From Candidatus Puniceispirillum sp. (lineage in GTDB: Bacteria; Pseudomonadota; Alphaproteobacteria; Puniceispirillales; Puniceispirillaceae), in NCBI GenBank assembly GCA_028383305.1, contig JAOEVD010000007.1, positions 35,538 to 99,537 of the forward strand: a DNA stretch of 64,000 bases. The letters are read 5' to 3'. Positions 1-10,045 of this stretch are shown one piece after another. Below the pieces are notes generated by a model. That model was not told where the DNA came from, made no database searches, and saw nothing but the letters and a program-made list of their open reading frames with translations. The translations under genes were made by a program, and so were the position numbers. Position 1 is the first letter of the stretch. Every line of letters begins with the position of its first letter.

Positions 1-2
1 CT

Positions 3-464
3 GAACGGGTCAAACAGCAGCATCAATGCGACGATCTCGTCCAGCTAATGGATATCGCGCCAACCATTCTCCAATTTGCCGGTATTGACCCACCAAGCAA
101 TTGGGAAGCGCTGGCGATGAATAAAATGCTGACTTCTAGCTGTTGGGATGAGCAGGATCCAAACAAAAAATTGCGTGACCATGTTTATGCCGAGCTTGGC
201 CGTGATCATATCCAGTCGGGGGCTGAACATGTCATCATGCGGCGGGACAATCGTTGGAAATATGTGATTTATCCTGGTACACAGGATGGCGAATTATACG
301 ATCTTAATAATGACCGGAATGAAACCCAGAATCTTTGGCATGACCCGCAATTTCTTGAGCAAAGAAAAGACGCCATGATTGAGATCTTAGCTTGGTCTAG
401 TCTTGGGAATTTCCGGGGAAACCGGCCACAGCCAAAAAACCCCCAAACACCAATGAAAATCTAA
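3..464 (+). CDS. Sulfatase, C-terminal fragment (cut by window start)
   Basis: The reading frame is open from base 3, so the gene starts outside the window. An internal ATG at 48 is not the true start, because coding sequence continues upstream of it. The visible part carries the C-terminal signs of alkaline-phosphatase-superfamily sulfatases: a MDIAPTILQFAGI segment, then a RRDNRWKYVIYPG strand and the LYDLNNDRNETQNL turn (the usual LYDLxxDPxExxNL). The catalytic Cys region is not in the window. It lies 41 bp upstream of a second sulfatase on the same strand, so the two probably form a tandem pair. The substrate cannot be told from this part. Confidence 0.85.
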   Translation, partial: ERVKQQHQCDDLVQLMDIAPTILQFAGIDPPSNWEALAMNKMLTSSCWDEQDPNKKLRDHVYAELGRDHIQSGAEHVIMRRDNRWKYVIYPGTQDGELYDLNNDRNETQNLWHDPQFLEQRKDAMIEILAWSSLGNFRGNRPQPKNPQTPMKI

Positions 465-505
465 CCACTAAAAAATATAACGAATGATAACCGAGGAGTT
501 TTAGC

Positions 506-2062
506 GTGACAGGTAAACCAAATATTCTGGTCGTTCAGGCTGATCAATTAACCGCGCTATGTCTCGCCACCTATGGCAAGCCGCTGGCCCTAACGCCACA
601 AATCGACAAGATTGCGGAGGAGGGAACCATATTTGTCAACACCTATTGCAACAGCCCTGTTTGTGGACCCTCGCGGGCTGGCATGATGACCGGCCGCCTG
701 CCGTCAGATGTTGGCGTATTTGACAATGCTGGAGAATTTCTGTCATCCGAGCCAACCTTCGCCCATTATTTGCGAGCGCTTGGCTACCAGACAACATTAT
801 GTGGCAAGATGCATTTTGTCGGCCCAGACCAGCTGCATGGCTTTGAGCGTCGCCTAACAACAGACATTTATCCATCAGATTACGGATGGACAGCCGATTG
901 GTCACAAATTGACGAGGAATATTCGCCGTCTCGCATGAGCCTTCACAGTATCGTTGAAGCAGGATTATGTGATCGCAGCTTGCAGATCGATTATGATGAG
1001 CATGTTTTCAACACCGCGAGACAGGAACTTTTTGATCTGGCGCGCGCTGCCGACGAACGGCCGTTTTTGCTGCATGTGTCATTCACCCATCCGCACAACC
1101 CGTTTGTGACAACCAAGGAATTCTGGGACCTTTATGATCACGATAAAATAAGCATGCCTGAGGTGGGCTATATTCCCTATCAGGATCGCGACCCTTGGGC
1201 CCAACGCTATTATATGACCATCCGGCAGGATGAGTTTGACATTACCGACAAGCAGCTTCGAAACGCCCGCCATGCCTATTTTGCTATGACCAGCTATTTT
1301 GACACTCTTGTTGGTGATCTGGTGGCTGTTCTGAAAAAAACTGGCACTTTAGACAATACTTATGTTTTTGTTATTTCAGACCATGGCGACATGATTGGCG
1401 AACGCGGCATGTGGTTTAAATTCAATCCATTTGAAGGATCGGTTCGTGTGCCGATGATTGGCATGGGGCCGCGAATTCCCGCCGGTCATAGTGAAACGGC
1501 CCTAACCACCTTGGTCGATCTTTTGCCAACATTCGTTGACATCGCCAGTGACGGTAAATTTAATAGTTATGCTAGCGCCATAGACGGGCGCAGCTTGCTT
1601 GATCTGCCCGCCGCAGACTCAAACGATAATATCATCTTTTTTGAATATTGCGGCGAAGGGGTTCATGCACCGGCGCTAATGTGCCGCAACAAGAATATCA
1701 AATACATCAGTTGCGGCGATGACCCAGAATTGATGTTTGACCTCGACACCGACCCAAACGAACAACACAATCTTGCCACCGATCCGGCGCATGCCGAAAC
1801 CTTGGCGACAATGCGCGCCCACATTGCCAATCGCTGGAATGAACCGGATCTTGCCAAGCGCGTTGTGACGTCGCAAAAAAACCGGCTTTTTGTGCAAAGT
1901 GCGATGAAGCAAGGAATTTTTCCGTCTTGGGATTATACGCCACCATTTGACGCATCACGAGCTTATGTTCGCGGCGCTATTGATCCCAATACAACCGCAA
2001 CCAAAGCTCGTAAACGTTTCCCATTTGTACCCACAACCCCGCCGCAAAACCCACGACGTTGA
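506..2062 (+). CDS. Sulfatase (choline-sulfatase/arylsulfatase type)
   Basis: This 518-aa protein is a sulfate ester hydrolase of the alkaline phosphatase superfamily. The N-terminus has PNILVVQADQ with the metal-binding Asp. The sulfatase signature is seen as CGPSRAGMMTGRLP, whose Cys would be converted to formylglycine (C-x-P-S-R type). Later come VISDHGDMIGERGMW (metal-binding D-H) and LFDLDTDPNEQHNL near the C-terminus, here as MFDLDTDPNEQHNL. The start is a GTG at 506 with a GAGGAG ribosome site about 8 bases upstream. No signal peptide is evident, so the enzyme is probably cytoplasmic, as choline sulfatases are. Substrate specificity (choline-O-sulfate or a sulfated sugar) is not determined. 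Confidence 0.9.
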   Translation: MTGKPNILVVQADQLTALCLATYGKPLALTPQIDKIAEEGTIFVNTYCNSPVCGPSRAGMMTGRLPSDVGVFDNAGEFLSSEPTFAHYLRALGYQTTLCGKMHFVGPDQLHGFERRLTTDIYPSDYGWTADWSQIDEEYSPSRMSLHSIVEAGLCDRSLQIDYDEHVFNTARQELFDLARAADERPFLLHVSFTHPHNPFVTTKEFWDLYDHDKISMPEVGYIPYQDRDPWAQRYYMTIRQDEFDITDKQLRNARHAYFAMTSYFDTLVGDLVAVLKKTGTLDNTYVFVISDHGDMIGERGMWFKFNPFEGSVRVPMIGMGPRIPAGHSETALTTLVDLLPTFVDIASDGKFNSYASAIDGRSLLDLPAADSNDNIIFFEYCGEGVHAPALMCRNKNIKYISCGDDPELMFDLDTDPNEQHNLATDPAHAETLATMRAHIANRWNEPDLAKRVVTSQKNRLFVQSAMKQGIFPSWDYTPPFDASRAYVRGAIDPNTTATKARKRFPFVPTTPPQNPRR

Positions 2063-2082
2063 GGTGGGCATATCTAAGAAAA

Positions 2083-2844
2083 TTAAACCGGCGCCTCGCG
2101 TTCAAAAACAAGGCGATTAGCATCAGACTGATCAGGTTGATAGCGATAGCCACCAGCGCGAAATTCCTTCAGGTCATCTTTGGCTTTCAATCTATTTTGA
2201 ACTAGAAAACGTGCCATCGCACCGCGCGCTTTTTTCGCATAAAAGCTGACAATTTTGGCTTTGCCATTTTTATTTTCCAAAAAGATCGGTGTCACAACGG
2301 GCAAAGCAAGGCTGGCAAGATCGACGGCGCCAAAATATTCTTTTGACGCGCAATTCAGCAATAGATCAGAACCGGTGGCGGCCGCTTGGGCGTTGAGCGC
2401 CTCGGCAATTTTTGTTCCCCAATAGTGATAAAGCGATTTGCCACGCTTTGTGGCGAGCCGGCTTCCCATTTCCAGACGATACGGCTCGATCGCATCAAGT
2501 GGCCGCAACACCCCATAGAGACCCGACAGCACACGCAAATGATTTTGCGCCCACGCCATTTCATCTGGTTCAAGGCTTGCCGCCTCCAGCCCCAAATAAG
2601 TATCACCAGCAAAAGCAAGCGCCGCTGGTTTTTTATCCTGCGACCCGAAATGGGCAAATCGGTCGGCATTCAGCTTCGCCAAACTTTCACTAATCCCCAT
2701 CAGGGATTGAAGCTTATCAAGACTGATATTTTGCATGACATTGGCTAGCTCATTGGCCTCGTCGCCAAAGATAGGCTGGGTTGGCACGATATCTTCGGAT
2801 GGTTGCATGTTCAATTTTTTGGCAGGCGAGATTACAACCAGCAT
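2083..2844 (-). CDS. yaaA: Peroxide stress protein YaaA (DUF328)
   Basis: The 253-aa product has the family's hallmark N-terminus MLVVISPAKKLNMQ and the conserved blocks LSGLYGVLRPLDAIEPYRLEMG, NCASKEYF and VSFYAKKARGAMARF, all in the usual order. Its length matches Escherichia coli YaaA (about 258 aa). YaaA lowers free intracellular iron during peroxide stress and binds DNA; that role is known from E. coli and is inferred here. It stands alone, converging on the sulfatase gene with only about 20 bp between them. Confidence 0.95.
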   Translation of the reverse strand: MLVVISPAKKLNMQPSEDIVPTQPIFGDEANELANVMQNISLDKLQSLMGISESLAKLNADRFAHFGSQDKKPAALAFAGDTYLGLEAASLEPDEMAWAQNHLRVLSGLYGVLRPLDAIEPYRLEMGSRLATKRGKSLYHYWGTKIAEALNAQAAATGSDLLLNCASKEYFGAVDLASLALPVVTPIFLENKNGKAKIVSFYAKKARGAMARFLVQNRLKAKDDLKEFRAGGYRYQPDQSDANRLVFEREAPV

Positions 2845-3019
2845 AGATATGTTCCTTCATCCCAGGGATAATTTAAAAAACTTTAATGAACATTCAGCGC
2901 GGATGAGCTTTATATCCAGTGTCATGATATGAAATTAGTGCCAGAAATTCCAGAGCGATCTTTGACGCATGTTCCCGCACCAATAATCCAAGCAGCATTC
3001 CACAGCACTTTCCATTACA

Positions 3020-4876
3020 TTAGGTAAGGCTTTTCAATTTCTGTTCAACCTCTTGAAAGGCTTGCTGGCGGTTCCACATTTTATGATAAAGACCATTTTG
3101 TGCCAACAAATTCTGATGCGTACCGCGCTCGGCAATCTGCCCCTCGTCCAAAACAATAATTTCATCCGCCGTTACGATTGTTGACAGGCGATGCGCAATG
3201 ATGACGGCGGTTCGATCTTTTAGAACGAGGTCCAATGCTTGATTGATATCCTGTTCGGTTTTTGTATCAAGCGATGATGTGGCCTCGTCCAAAATCAGAA
3301 TTGGTGGGGCTTTTAAAATCGCCCTTGCAATGGCAACACGCTGTTTTTCACCGCCAGATAGTTTCAACCCGCGTTCGCCAACTTCGGTTTTAAGCCCGCT
3401 TGGCAGCGACTGGATAAAGCCATCAATCTTGGCACCCACTGCCGCGCTCCAGACCGCTTCCTTGCCAGAATCCAAATGCCCATAGTGAATATTATAGCCA
3501 ATCGTGTCATTGAACAGAACGGTGTCTTGCGGCACCACGCCAATGGCGGCGCGGAGGCTTGTTGCCTTGACCGACCGGATATCCTGCCCATCAATGAAAA
3601 TACTGCCGGTGGTGACATCATAAAACCGGCATAGCAATCGCGAAATGGTCGATTTGCCAGCCCCCGATTGCCCGACAATAGCAACGGTTTTTCCGGGTGG
3701 CACATCAAAGCTGATGCCACGCAAAATTGGCCGGTCATCCGCATAATGAAAATGCACATTATCAAAACGAATCGCCCCTGACGGCACGGTTAAATCACGC
3801 GCATTCGGCAAATCAGTAATCTCGGCAGGTGTTTCCAACAAACCAAACAGAACTTCAATATCGGTGAGGGATTGCCGAATTTCACGATAGACGCCGCCAA
3901 TAAAGGCAAGTGGCTGCGACAGCTGGATCAAAAACAGATGAATCAGAACAAAATCACCAATCGTCTGTTCACCGCGAACGACCGCATTTGCCGACAATAT
4001 CATTGAGGCCATCATGCCAAGCGAGAAAATGGTAGCTTGGCCAAAATTCAGCCAGCCAAGCGAGGTTGATGTTTTGACTCCGGCCTTTTCATATTGTGCA
4101 ATAGCATGATCAAACCGCGCCAATTCGATGTTTTCATTGGTGAAATATTTGACCGTTTCATAATTCAGCAGCGAATCAACCGCGCGCGTATTCGCCTCAG
4201 TATCAGATCGGTTCATTTCACGGCGAATAATGGCTCGCCAATTGCTGGTTTTCACCGTGAAGACGCTATAGCTAATGACGGTAATCGCAATCACCAAAAC
4301 ATAGGCCGCGCCAAAATTATAAAAGAAAATCCCCGCATAAAGGGCAAATTCAAAAATCACCGGCAAGGTTGATAACACCGTATAGCGAACAACGCTTTCA
4401 ATGCCCTTGGTACCGCGTTCGATCACGCGTGAAAGGCCACCGGTTCGCCGCTGCAAATGAAAACGCAATGACAATTGATGCATATGGCTAAAGGCACGAA
4501 GCGCAAGCTGACGAACAGCATGCTGGCTGACACGAGCAAATAACGCATCGCGAAGCTGGTTAAAGGCAATGCTTAGAATGCGCGCCGCAACAAAACCCAG
4601 AATGAGCATCAGGGGGGTTAGCAAAAATAACGGTAAAAGAGGTAAATCAAGCGCATTCCCAGCAAGGCTGTCAGTGACATATTTGAAAAAGAACGGCACC
4701 GTGGCTGTCACCAATTTGGCAGCAATCAGCAGCAGCACCGCAACAAACACCAGACGCTTTAGGCTTGGCCGGTCATGCGGCCAAATATAGGGCCATAGCT
4801 TTACAACAGTCCCAATGACCGGTTTTTCGCCCATCTGACTTTGGGGAGATGTTGTTTCGGGTTTGCGATTCATCAA
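3020..4876 (-). CDS. ABC exporter, fused permease-ATPase, Atm1/heavy-metal type
   Basis: The 618-aa half-transporter has an N-terminal membrane domain with six likely helices (residues about 40-330) and a C-terminal ATPase. The Walker A motif GQSGAGKST, the signature LSGGEKQRVAIARAI and the Walker B ILILDEATSSLD are intact, followed by the switch His in IIAHRLSTI. The domain order and the YFTNENIELARFD segment resemble the mitochondrial Atm1/bacterial Atm1-like group, which exports glutathione-linked sulfur or metal compounds. It would act as a homodimer in the inner membrane. Two adjacent ATG codons start the ORF. No partner genes are adjacent, so substrate assignment is by family only. Confidence 0.85.
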   Translation of the reverse strand: MMNRKPETTSPQSQMGEKPVIGTVVKLWPYIWPHDRPSLKRLVFVAVLLLIAAKLVTATVPFFFKYVTDSLAGNALDLPLLPLFLLTPLMLILGFVAARILSIAFNQLRDALFARVSQHAVRQLALRAFSHMHQLSLRFHLQRRTGGLSRVIERGTKGIESVVRYTVLSTLPVIFEFALYAGIFFYNFGAAYVLVIAITVISYSVFTVKTSNWRAIIRREMNRSDTEANTRAVDSLLNYETVKYFTNENIELARFDHAIAQYEKAGVKTSTSLGWLNFGQATIFSLGMMASMILSANAVVRGEQTIGDFVLIHLFLIQLSQPLAFIGGVYREIRQSLTDIEVLFGLLETPAEITDLPNARDLTVPSGAIRFDNVHFHYADDRPILRGISFDVPPGKTVAIVGQSGAGKSTISRLLCRFYDVTTGSIFIDGQDIRSVKATSLRAAIGVVPQDTVLFNDTIGYNIHYGHLDSGKEAVWSAAVGAKIDGFIQSLPSGLKTEVGERGLKLSGGEKQRVAIARAILKAPPILILDEATSSLDTKTEQDINQALDLVLKDRTAVIIAHRLSTIVTADEIIVLDEGQIAERGTHQNLLAQNGLYHKMWNRQQAFQEVEQKLKSLT

Positions 4877-5018
4877 AATATTTCACATACAAGTTTCAAA
4901 AAAGGGTGATATCCACCAAAGCGAAACCATGTCTATAGCCTAGCATAGCAATGGATCGCGCAATAACGCCAAACGCCAAACAAATCAAAACAACCAATGC
5001 TGACTAGTGTCTCGTTGT

Positions 5019-6221
5019 TTATTCCGGCTGGCGGCGGATGATTGTCATCTGATGTCGTGCTGAATAAAGCAACAGCAAACCAATGACAAGTGCCGGTAAG
5101 GCACAAATGAAAAAGCCAAGCTTATAGCTTTCGGTTACACCAAGCACCAATGAATAGAGTAATGGCAGAACAAGGCCACCACATTGCCCAAAGGATAACA
5201 CCCCGCCCGTGACCGCGCCCCGCATCGAAACTGGCGCAAGCCGTGCCGCTTCGGCAAGCGTCACCCCATGCCATGAAAACACCGAAGCGCTGACAGCAAT
5301 GGCCACAAGCGTCACTTGCCAATCTGCCCAGATTGGGCTGAATAAAGCGACACAGGAAACAGCAAAAAACATCAAAATCGCCAAAAAGCCAAGCATCGCT
5401 CGCGGCGAAATATAGCGGCTGCTTAACCACCCCCAGAAAATCCGGCCCGGTATGGCAACAGCGGTTGCAATCGAAAAGATCGTTCCAGCCACAATCAGGC
5501 TAAAGCCAATTTCGGTCAGGTAAATCACAAAATAAGCGATAAAGGTCGTTTGCAACCCGACAAAGGCAAAAGAGCCAAATGCAAGCCCTCTTAATTCGGG
5601 TTTGCCAATCACAAAACCGATGGTTTCACGGAAATCTGATAAGTGAAATTGCCGCGTCACATCTTTATCACTATCAAATTCATGCCGCATAAATTCCAGC
5701 ATCAAAGGGAAAAGCAAACAGCCAAACCCAATCACCACCAATGCGTGACGCCAGCCGTAAAGCTCGGTCAATAGCGGGCCAATCAATCCGGCGATCAACA
5801 AGGCAACCGGCACTGCTGTTTGCTTTGCCGAAAAAACCAGCGGCGCATATTTGCCGGGGGCATACCGGCTTAGAAGATGTGAGCTTGCCGGTGTCGAAGC
5901 AGCCGATGCGCCAATGGCAATTGCCGATAAAACCATCAAAGCGATGATTCCGGGCGCCGCTAAAATCAACCCAATACCGGTTAGTAAAAGTGTTAGCTGA
6001 CTCACCCGAAGCGCGCCATAGCGTACAATGATGCTTCCACAACCCGCCTGCACCAAAAGTGAAACCGCAGCGATCATGCCAACATAAACACCAAGCCATG
6101 ACGCCTCGATATGCAGCTCAGAAATGATCGCAGGGGCGAGCACTGAGGGCAAAACCTTACCCAAGGTGACAAAGGTTTGCTGAACAAACATTGAGCCAAG
6201 TGCCAAAAAAAGCCATTTCAT
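5019..6221 (-). CDS. MFS transporter
   Basis: This 400-aa protein has about twelve hydrophobic segments. The organisation is that of a major facilitator superfamily carrier, with two six-helix halves separated by a charged loop around residues 180-195 (MRHEFDSDKDVTRQF). The small loop residues and the GRIFWGWLSSRY motif between helices in the second half match MFS motif A-like loops. No substrate can be proposed, and neighbouring genes give no clue. It is monocistronic as far as can be seen. Confidence 0.85.
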   Translation of the reverse strand: MKWLFLALGSMFVQQTFVTLGKVLPSVLAPAIISELHIEASWLGVYVGMIAAVSLLVQAGCGSIIVRYGALRVSQLTLLLTGIGLILAAPGIIALMVLSAIAIGASAASTPASSHLLSRYAPGKYAPLVFSAKQTAVPVALLIAGLIGPLLTELYGWRHALVVIGFGCLLFPLMLEFMRHEFDSDKDVTRQFHLSDFRETIGFVIGKPELRGLAFGSFAFVGLQTTFIAYFVIYLTEIGFSLIVAGTIFSIATAVAIPGRIFWGWLSSRYISPRAMLGFLAILMFFAVSCVALFSPIWADWQVTLVAIAVSASVFSWHGVTLAEAARLAPVSMRGAVTGGVLSFGQCGGLVLPLLYSLVLGVTESYKLGFFICALPALVIGLLLLYSARHQMTIIRRQPE

Positions 6222-6526
6222 TGGGATCAGACCTTATTGGCTTGGAACGATAGGATGCGTAAAAACATAAACTTAACCTTGACGAAATATGCCCGCCTAA
6301 TGATCAAAGGACATTTCAAGACATATCAAAGGCCGTGCGGGCCAGAACAATTATTTTATTAATAGAAATAAACGATTAAGACGGCACCTTGATCCAAATA
6401 TTGTGAGCTTTTTGAAACAAAATTGCAAATGTAACATCCCAAAAAAATTGGCAAAGGTTTTGCCAATAACACTGGAAATGGGGCGATCGGCGTAATGCAA
6501 TGTTGGCCAAATTTGCTTGCTCACAG
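6222..6526. other. Intergenic stretch, no gene seen
   Basis: About 305 bp between the MFS gene start and the end of the gamma-glutamyltransferase gene. It is AT-rich and has no coding pattern on either strand. It should contain the MFS promoter (leftward) and the transcript end of ggt. No clear terminator hairpin was recognised. Confidence 0.5.
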
Positions 6527-8320
6527 TTATTGGCCCAACGCTATACCTTCGCGTCTGGGATCGGCACCCCCAGCAAGACCATCTTTTGTGATTGAAATTG
6601 CATGGAGACCAGAATTTAAAGCACGCAATTTGACCTTGTAACCAAGTGCCTCCATAGGCTCTACCATGTTTTCGAGCGAAGTCCCCTTTTCAAGGTCAAA
6701 GGTTCCAAAACGATTAATCGCATGAGGTGTAGATACGGCAGCTTGTACATTCATACCCCAATCGATATGCGAGACGATCGCTTCTGCCACATACCCAATT
6801 ATTCGAGACCCACCCGGCGAACCAATAACTAAAGTTGGCAAACCATCTTTAAGTACAATTGTTGGAGACATCGAAGATCGGGGGCGCTTTCCTGGCTCAA
6901 CTCGATTAGCAATGGGCAGCCCGTTGATGTGGGAACTAAAGGAGAAGTCAGTTAACTCATTGTTCAGCAAAAATCCATTGGTCATCAAACGGGACCCAAA
7001 TCCATTTTCAATTGTAGTAGTCATCGACAACGCATTTCCATAGCTGTCTACAATTGAGATATGCGAAGTTGAAGGCAATTCCAAACTCACATCATCTGCC
7101 CACAGGGATGCATGCGAATATTCAGGATTACCAGGTACGACTTCAGTCAGAGCAGTTGAGGCAGTGAGTAGCTTCGCACGTTCAGATAAATAATCATCTG
7201 AGACAAGTCCTTTAGTGGGCACAGCCACAAAATCGCTGTCGGCCATATAGCGCCCGCGATCAGCAAAAGCTAGACGCGAAGCATCACCCACAAGCCTCAT
7301 AGTGTGCGGATTGCCCCGAGAGCCTACTGGAAACTGGTCTAATAAACCTAAAATTTGACCGACAGTTAGAGCTCCAGACGATGGTGGTCCCATACCGCAG
7401 ACTTGATGTCCCCGAAATGGGACACAAATAGCAGGACGTTCTCTCACCTCGTAAATATCCAGATCCGTGAGGGTAATCACACCTGGATTACTTTTTGCAC
7501 CTCGAACAGTATCCACAATCGCTCTGGCGATATCACCTGAATAGATCACCCGAGCGCCCTCATCGGCCATTCTGCGCATGACATCGGCATATTCCAAATT
7601 GGTCAGCCTACTTCCTTCCACCAGAGGTTTGCCGCCCTGAAAAAAATAAGCTTCTGTATCAGGGAACTGCCTCAATCGATCAGCGTCTGCGGCCACCAAA
7701 GCGGCAAGTCTTGGAGAAACCGAGAAGCCGCTCTCCGCCAGATCAATAGCCTCTAAAAATAAATCGCTCCACGCCTTTTGCCCCCACCTTTTATGTGCAG
7801 CTTCCATCAAGGCGGGCGTGCCTGGCACTCCAACTGAGCGACCACCAACTACCGCATCCCAAAATTTTAGTCGCTCGCCATTTGCATTTTGAAACAGTCG
7901 CGGTGTGGCAGCCATGGGTGCGGTTTCACGTCCATCTAATGTTGTTAGTTTCCCAGTGGTAGCGTCAAACCATACGAGGAAAGCCCCACCACCAATACCA
8001 GAGCTCTGTGGCTCAACCAAACCGAGGACTGCCTGCACAGCCACCATTGCATCAGCAGCTGTACCACCCTCTTTTAGAACGCGAGCACCTGCAGCTGCAG
8101 CGTGAGGACTAGCTACAGCAACCATCCAATCTTTTGCTAAAATCGGTTCGCCCCGGGCCTTCGCTGCAAGCGAAGCTGCCACCTCTGGCGAGAGAAATTC
8201 AAACTTTGTTGCTAAGGCTGTTTTTGCTTCAGGCAACACTTCATCTGAGACCTGCTGCGCTTGCACAGAGACCGAAAAAAGTGTTATGGCCGCAACTATT
8301 GCTGAATTAAAAAAAATCAC
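6527..8320 (-). CDS. ggt: Gamma-glutamyltransferase (glutathione hydrolase)
   Basis: The 597-aa precursor begins with a signal peptide (about residues 1-21, cut after SVQA) and is therefore periplasmic. The family autocleaves into large and small subunits before a Thr; the expected nucleophile is T418 in STSHISIVD. Glutamate-binding residues are visible as R131 in DGRETAP and in the region SMTTTIENGFGSR. The LLNNELTDF and PGKRPRSSMSPTIV blocks are also typical. It removes the gamma-glutamyl group from glutathione and other gamma-glutamyl compounds. It is downstream of tctA on the same strand, about 205 bp away, which hints at co-use with that uptake system but does not prove an operon. Confidence 0.93.
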   Translation of the reverse strand: MIFFNSAIVAAITLFSVSVQAQQVSDEVLPEAKTALATKFEFLSPEVAASLAAKARGEPILAKDWMVAVASPHAAAAGARVLKEGGTAADAMVAVQAVLGLVEPQSSGIGGGAFLVWFDATTGKLTTLDGRETAPMAATPRLFQNANGERLKFWDAVVGGRSVGVPGTPALMEAAHKRWGQKAWSDLFLEAIDLAESGFSVSPRLAALVAADADRLRQFPDTEAYFFQGGKPLVEGSRLTNLEYADVMRRMADEGARVIYSGDIARAIVDTVRGAKSNPGVITLTDLDIYEVRERPAICVPFRGHQVCGMGPPSSGALTVGQILGLLDQFPVGSRGNPHTMRLVGDASRLAFADRGRYMADSDFVAVPTKGLVSDDYLSERAKLLTASTALTEVVPGNPEYSHASLWADDVSLELPSTSHISIVDSYGNALSMTTTIENGFGSRLMTNGFLLNNELTDFSFSSHINGLPIANRVEPGKRPRSSMSPTIVLKDGLPTLVIGSPGGSRIIGYVAEAIVSHIDWGMNVQAAVSTPHAINRFGTFDLEKGTSLENMVEPMEALGYKVKLRALNSGLHAISITKDGLAGGADPRREGIALGQ

Positions 8321-8526
8321 TAATCGCTGTCCACTCCAAGATTTGCAATTCAGGTCTTAAATAAGCACAACTCAAACATCAAAGGAACAGCGGGTAAAAA
8401 ATATTCCATGCTTATGGCAATTGCCACCAAGGAGCTGCATAGAGCAGCAGAGTAGCTGAAATGGGACGAAAAAACCTCTGAATTTTTCACACATACACGA
8501 TGATAATCTCGGCTTTTCGGTTATAC

Positions 8527-10035
8527 TTATACGTCAAAAAACTTGACTTTACCAAACCTAGATTTCAAAGAGGGCAAGACAATTAGCAAAACTGCGATCG
8601 CCAATAATACTGTTGTCATCGGCCTTTCCCAAACAAAAGAGACTCCATCATAAAGCTGTGAAGCCCGTGAAAAATTGTTTTCCAACATAGGCCCTAGAAT
8701 AAAACCAATTAGCAGTGGAGCCAGAGGAAACGAAGCAAGTCGTAATATTGTTGCCAGAACTCCTAGCCCGACAAGAAACAACAGCTCTGTTGGGTTGTTT
8801 TGTCCGATGTAGGCACCCATTAGGGTGAAAAATAAGATGAAAGGAATCAAAAATGTTCGAGGCACGGTCAGCACTTTTGCAATATACGGTATCAGAGGAA
8901 GGTTGAGGATCAGCAAAACCACGTTTCCTATATACATTGATATTATCACAGACCAAAAAATCTCTGGCTGATCCTGCATTAATCTCGGTCCTGGTGAGAC
9001 ATTGAGAGCAATCAGCGCGCCAAGCAATATCGCCGTTGTACCGGAGCCTGGTATTCCAAGTGTCAGGAGTGGAACAAATGATCCGGTGCAAGCTGCATTA
9101 TTGGCACTTTCTGGAGCCGCAAGGCCTTTTACTGAACCCTTACCAAAAAGATCCCGATCTGATGGCTTCGCAATGTTCCGTTCTACAGCATAGCCCAGGA
9201 AAGATGCGATAGTTGCACCGGCACCTGGCATGACGCCTATCAGAAACCCTTGAATGGATTGTCGAGCAATAACGGGTGCAATTTGCTTCGCTTCTTCCTT
9301 AGTTATTCTGAGGTCTTTGATCTTAGAGGAGCCCTCACCCGACTTGTCTGATCTAGACGGATCTAAAACCAAGAAAAGAGTCTCAGGGATAGCAAACATA
9401 GCCATTGCTAGAGTGATAAAACCAATACCCGACTGCAAATCCATCAGGCCCATCGTAAATCTTGGTAAGTTAAACTGTGCTCCCTCTCCAACAGTCGCCA
9501 ACATAAGACCCATAACAGTCATCAGTAGTGCCTTAGTAACTTGGCCAGAGCCTGCGAAAGCTGCAATCGCTGAGAGCCCCACGACCATCAATGCAAAATA
9601 TTCTGCTGAATGAAAGAGAAGTGCGACGCTTGCAAGAGCAGGGGCAAAGAATAGTAGCAGAATAGCACCAACTGTTCCCCCTACAAAAGACGCTATGGCG
9701 GCTACAGTGAGTGCTTTCCCCGCCTTGCCGGCGCGAGTAAGCGGGTAACCATCAAAACTCGTTGCAACTGTGGACGCAACCCCAGGTGCATTGATTAAAA
9801 TTGAAGAGGTTGAGCCACCAAAAATAGCGCCATAATAAACGCCAGCCAATAAGATCAGCGCAGCTGAGGGATCGCCAATAGAAATTGCAACTGGTATCAT
9901 TATCGCAATAATTGACATAGGTCCGAGGCCGGGCAGCATCCCTATGAAGGTTCCTATCAAACACCCTCCAACAACCATTAAAAAATTTTTGATCGACAAC
10001 ACTGTCTGCAGCCCAATAAGCAATCCTTCAACCAT
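8527..10035 (-). CDS. tctA: TTT transporter large permease TctA
   Basis: The 502-aa protein is the large membrane subunit (about twelve segments) of a tripartite tricarboxylate transporter. Family motifs are visible: GTFIGMLPGLGPMSIIAIMIP near the N-terminus, YGAIFGGSTSSILINAPG, and in the second half the repeat GVMPGAGATIASFLGYAVE followed by GSFVPLLTLGIPGSGTTA. The start at 10035 is chosen over the longer frame at 10104 because the MVEGLLIGL start has a GAGG ribosome site 8 bases upstream and leaves the tctB gene almost unoverlapped. It follows tctB by 10 bp. With TctB and TctC it imports a carboxylate using an ion gradient. Confidence 0.93.
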   Translation of the reverse strand: MVEGLLIGLQTVLSIKNFLMVVGGCLIGTFIGMLPGLGPMSIIAIMIPVAISIGDPSAALILLAGVYYGAIFGGSTSSILINAPGVASTVATSFDGYPLTRAGKAGKALTVAAIASFVGGTVGAILLLFFAPALASVALLFHSAEYFALMVVGLSAIAAFAGSGQVTKALLMTVMGLMLATVGEGAQFNLPRFTMGLMDLQSGIGFITLAMAMFAIPETLFLVLDPSRSDKSGEGSSKIKDLRITKEEAKQIAPVIARQSIQGFLIGVMPGAGATIASFLGYAVERNIAKPSDRDLFGKGSVKGLAAPESANNAACTGSFVPLLTLGIPGSGTTAILLGALIALNVSPGPRLMQDQPEIFWSVIISMYIGNVVLLILNLPLIPYIAKVLTVPRTFLIPFILFFTLMGAYIGQNNPTELLFLVGLGVLATILRLASFPLAPLLIGFILGPMLENNFSRASQLYDGVSFVWERPMTTVLLAIAVLLIVLPSLKSRFGKVKFFDV

Positions 10036-10045
10036 TATTTGAACC